Source: Acidobacteriota bacterium (GTDB lineage Bacteria; Acidobacteriota; Terriglobia; 20CM-2-55-15). Taken from it: a stretch of 8,179 bases of DNA. The position numbers and the translations under genes were made by a program. Where the stretch lies: positions 1 to 8,179 of the forward strand of contig QHXA01000163.1 of the NCBI GenBank assembly GCA_003222755.1. The letters are read 5' to 3'. The notes under the pieces were generated by a model, which was given only the letters and a program-made list of their open reading frames with translations, did no database searches and was not told the origin of the DNA. Below are positions 7,201 to 8,179 of the stretch, in pieces (within the stretch, counting starts at the first letter, position 1; each line of letters begins with the position of its first letter).

Positions 7201-8165
7201 ACTTTCGTTGCGGTAATGTGGCAAAGGTCAAAGGTACCTAGTGCCAGGTCTTGCAGCGACGAGGTCACTGATTGAGAAGAGCGAGTCTGAGCCATGAAAC
7301 CTGAAAAACATTGGCCAATGCCAAACCGGCTCAGATTTACTCCCCCCTCAAAGAAACTGCCCGGAGGATAAGTATTGGCCGGCTGACCGCTGTCAGTGAA
7401 CTTCGCCGTAAAAGGAAAGTAAGTAGGTTGGTACGGGCTTGCTTTTGTTACAACCGCGCAGGCGAGGTCCCCACCCGCAGGCGAGGAGTCGCAGTCTTGA
7501 CCGCTAAATACCTGCTGCAGAGTTCCCGCAGTGTCGCCGCCGCTTCCCACCCATAAGTAACCGTTAACATCGCTGATGACTCCACCGTTGGTGAAGTCGC
7601 TCACAAGGAGCAGATCGCCAATGGCGTGCTCTCCGGAAAACGTACCGTCCGGGTTTAGACCAACAGGGTTTTTGAAGAACCAAAAGCCGACGTTACCATC
7701 TCCATTATTGGCATAACGATCCAAACCGTAGTAGATGATCAGATCTCCAGTCTGGGCAAACCTGCAAGGAGCGGGCTGTCCTACGCAGTTACCTTGGTTT
7801 GGACCATTGTAGACATAGGCTGCGGCCATCGCGTTCTTGATATCGCTCTTGTCATTGGCATTGCCTGCCGTCCAATGCCATCCACTGATCAGTAGTTGAT
7901 CGGAAGCCCCCTGCGTGAAGGTGTCATCCGAACTTGAATTGAACGGGTCGTCAACATAGCTCCGCGCAATTGCCGAGCCACCCGCCGTTTTGGTTCCGTT
8001 TGTGTTGAATAATGTGGCCCAGTCGTCACCAGCTCCTACACTGTCATTCAAGTTGCGGTCCAACTCGAACAAGCCGAGATCGTGAACTGCGTAGACCGTT
8101 ATACCTGCTAACAACACCGCGATAAAGGCCAATACCAGGCCTTTGCGTATTCTGAATCCTTTCAT
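4221..8165 (-). CDS. Large secreted or surface protein with DUF11-like and four Ig-like repeats
   Basis: The 1314-residue product starts at ATG 8165 with AAGGA (8174-8178) 8 nt upstream. Residues 1-27 are a signal peptide (basic start, hydrophobic core, cut near VYA). Residues about 28-310 form an N-terminal domain opening 'DLGLFELDRN', with 'DDWATLFN', 'YYGLDR', 'GFWFFK' and 'GDLLLVSDF'; similar domains precede DUF11 modules in other large bacterial surface proteins. Two DUF11-like modules follow (about 317-440, 'YVITITNDGG', and about 446-575, 'YNFWIKNTSSSDAPN'), then four Ig-like repeats (578-1050), a prealbumin/SpaA-like module (1051-1150, 'IEIRKISNGG' to 'VCVFTNTR') and a C-terminal domain (1151-1314) with 'RTQGFWATH' and 'LMGGFWANV'. 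No LPXTG, PEP-CTERM or C-terminal membrane segment is visible, so the means of attachment or release is unknown. The role is probably adhesion or surface structure, inferred from architecture only. It is a single-gene unit at its 3' end because of the terminator; its promoter lies beyond the right edge. Confidence 0.93.
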   Translation of the reverse strand: MKGFRIRKGLVLAFIAVLLAGITVYAVHDLGLFELDRNLNDSVGAGDDWATLFNTNGTKTAGGSAIARSYVDDPFNSSSDDTFTQGASDQLLISGWHWTAGNANDKSDIKNAMAAAYVYNGPNQGNCVGQPAPCRFAQTGDLIIYYGLDRYANNGDGNVGFWFFKNPVGLNPDGTFSGEHAIGDLLLVSDFTNGGVISDVNGYLWVGSGGDTAGTLQQVFSGQDCDSSPAGGDLACAVVTKASPYQPTYFPFTAKFTDSGQPANTYPPGSFFEGGVNLSRFGIGQCFSGFMAQTRSSQSVTSSLQDLALGTFDLCHITATKVGDPLSKVGDPAHYVITITNDGGITLYKDDVTDSKGGVFFHDGVQTSNADLLQHDVTNFSTNCGVFLVSGASCTITYDYTVQQGDADPLVNSVGIIYRANSADVINNGAGVQAISTTAQHSTNLFQPSVAVKKCFNTLTNFDDACTTTNTAVIGSSVTYNFWIKNTSSSDAPNLVKDTIQDLLPNNSNHLVLTPPAACNNLAPGATCFFQVQHTLDANDFPSVTDNFVVHYHPSGFPNDIQGSTTATLTTTGISTTGTTLHKADHSVVGVGGHVALGTIMHDSATVTQNPASGPAPTGNVNFRFYTSSSDCTNDTAFIGGTTMGSVPLSSGVAHPSSSTVALTPGTYAFKAKWDGDSKYSGSTSACETFIVDKATLQITTQVHNTSHQNIENTTVVLNSVTHDTAHVTGSVSGFAIPAISFTLTSNYTGTCAAGAAVALDGTDAGNTDPRSVDSVALTPGAYAYRALVASDSNYDGATSACEAFSVAKANTTIVTVIHNGDPATDVAAGNVSSVVAGSMVHDKATVSGQVDGIVITGNVTFTWFTASDQCTGASVGAGTVALVNGVAHPSSSFGPLPAGLRSFRATYNGDTNYNASTGGCEPLTISLASSAIATDIHDDSGTHVALPFNPDKGTSIFHDSARLTTTSGQAPTGTVTFVFFNNGTCTGSPVDNSGALGLTQANANGGSVDATNYTKNPATGGNYAFRASYSGDPFNAGAIANCEPFTVTSIEIRKISNGGNDSFDFTLDDAPKTIVTSGFSPGKSPGQGTTGAVVVTAGEHVAIELSKAGWALDSTLCAPRSGAATSPSASQNPTLQAGDAEVCVFTNTRQNDGTYNGATRTQGFWATHTVYANEIWNTFVVGSGYDNLCSTKIITAIDSPDQNILMGGFWANVANKTTNPKARTDVEKARMQVLQQYLAAVLNLKAFGTSDGGVINAARVGYCSNDADVVKQSIGPLGNYNTFGDSVPIDKVVGATPQDSRSQANIPYWDVTK
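5016..6434 (-). repeat. Four Ig-like repeats inside the surface-protein gene
   Basis: Approximate repeats are residues 578-698 (6434-6072), 699-810 (6071-5736), 811-928 (5735-5382) and 929-1050 (5381-5016). Each holds an early HD(S/T/K)A motif (MHDSATV, THDTAHV, VHDKATV, FHDSARL), a central strand such as GNVNFRFY or GTVTFVFF, and a closing Y.G/Y.A ... CE.F.V or CEPL segment. Each has exactly two cysteines (632/687, 752/802, 871/921, 986/1043), likely a disulfide per domain after export. The pattern fits bacterial Ig-like domains of the Big_3 type. Codon choice differs between copies, so the duplications are old. Confidence 0.85.
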
Positions 8166-8173
8166 TCCCCTAG

Positions 8174-8178
8174 TCCTT
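8174..8178 (-). promoter_or_regulatory. Ribosome binding site of the surface-protein gene
   Basis: The minus strand reads AAGGA, 8 nt before the ATG at 8165-8163. A second purine run, AGGGGA, directly abuts the ATG and is too close to serve. Confidence 0.55.
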
Positions 8179-8179
8179 T

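Noticed and set aside
7170..7205. KVGDP-LS-KVGDP duplication (residues 321-332) in the surface protein
   Set aside because: The 'GD.LSKVGDP' wording is typical of the start of DUF11-like modules, so it is probably family sequence and not a notable repeat.
1..8179. Mobile element, CRISPR array, tRNA/rRNA or riboswitch
   Set aside because: No transposase or integrase frame, terminal inverted repeats, regularly spaced repeats or RNA gene signatures were found on either strand.

Overview
The window looks like part of a chromosome from an Acidobacteriota bacterium, probably of the Solibacter/Bryobacter type. This rests on two gene styles: a Hanks-type kinase opening with the 'GPYEIL...LGAGG.GEVY' wording, and an Oar-like TonB-dependent receptor that begins with a carboxypeptidase-regulatory-like domain. 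Both are very abundant in that phylum. The assignment is an inference from protein style; no rRNA or tRNA gene is present.

All genes lie on the minus strand, so the window reads from right to left. (1) 8165-4221 encodes a 1314-residue exported protein. It has a signal peptide, an N-terminal domain of about 280 residues, two DUF11-like modules, four Ig-like repeats each with one cysteine pair, a prealbumin-like module and a C-terminal 'GFW' domain. A textbook intrinsic terminator lies just after its stop codon (4151-4196). (2) A short intergenic stretch carries a good sigma70-type promoter (TTGACA, 17 nt, TAAAGT) in front of the receptor locus. (3) 3967-925 encodes the receptor, but the gene is split into two reading frames near 3170-3185. 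The N-terminal half (signal peptide, regulatory domain, plug) and the C-terminal half (beta barrel) are each well preserved, which points to a recent frameshift or small out-of-frame deletion, or an assembly error. (4) 683-1 encodes the N-terminal 227 residues of a Ser/Thr protein kinase. It has a TTG start behind a perfect AGGAGG and runs off the left edge. It had no minus-strand open frame called because it lacks both an ATG start and a stop inside the window.

The first two loci are both envelope or secreted functions with separate transcription signals. The kinase is a cytoplasmic signalling protein, probably with a sensor part beyond the window. Nothing ties the three into one pathway, and no mobile element, CRISPR array or RNA gene is seen. 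The two gene-free gaps (684-924 and 3968-4220) are each under 260 bases. The most interesting items are the broken receptor and the unusual domain chain and unassigned C-terminal domain of the large surface protein.
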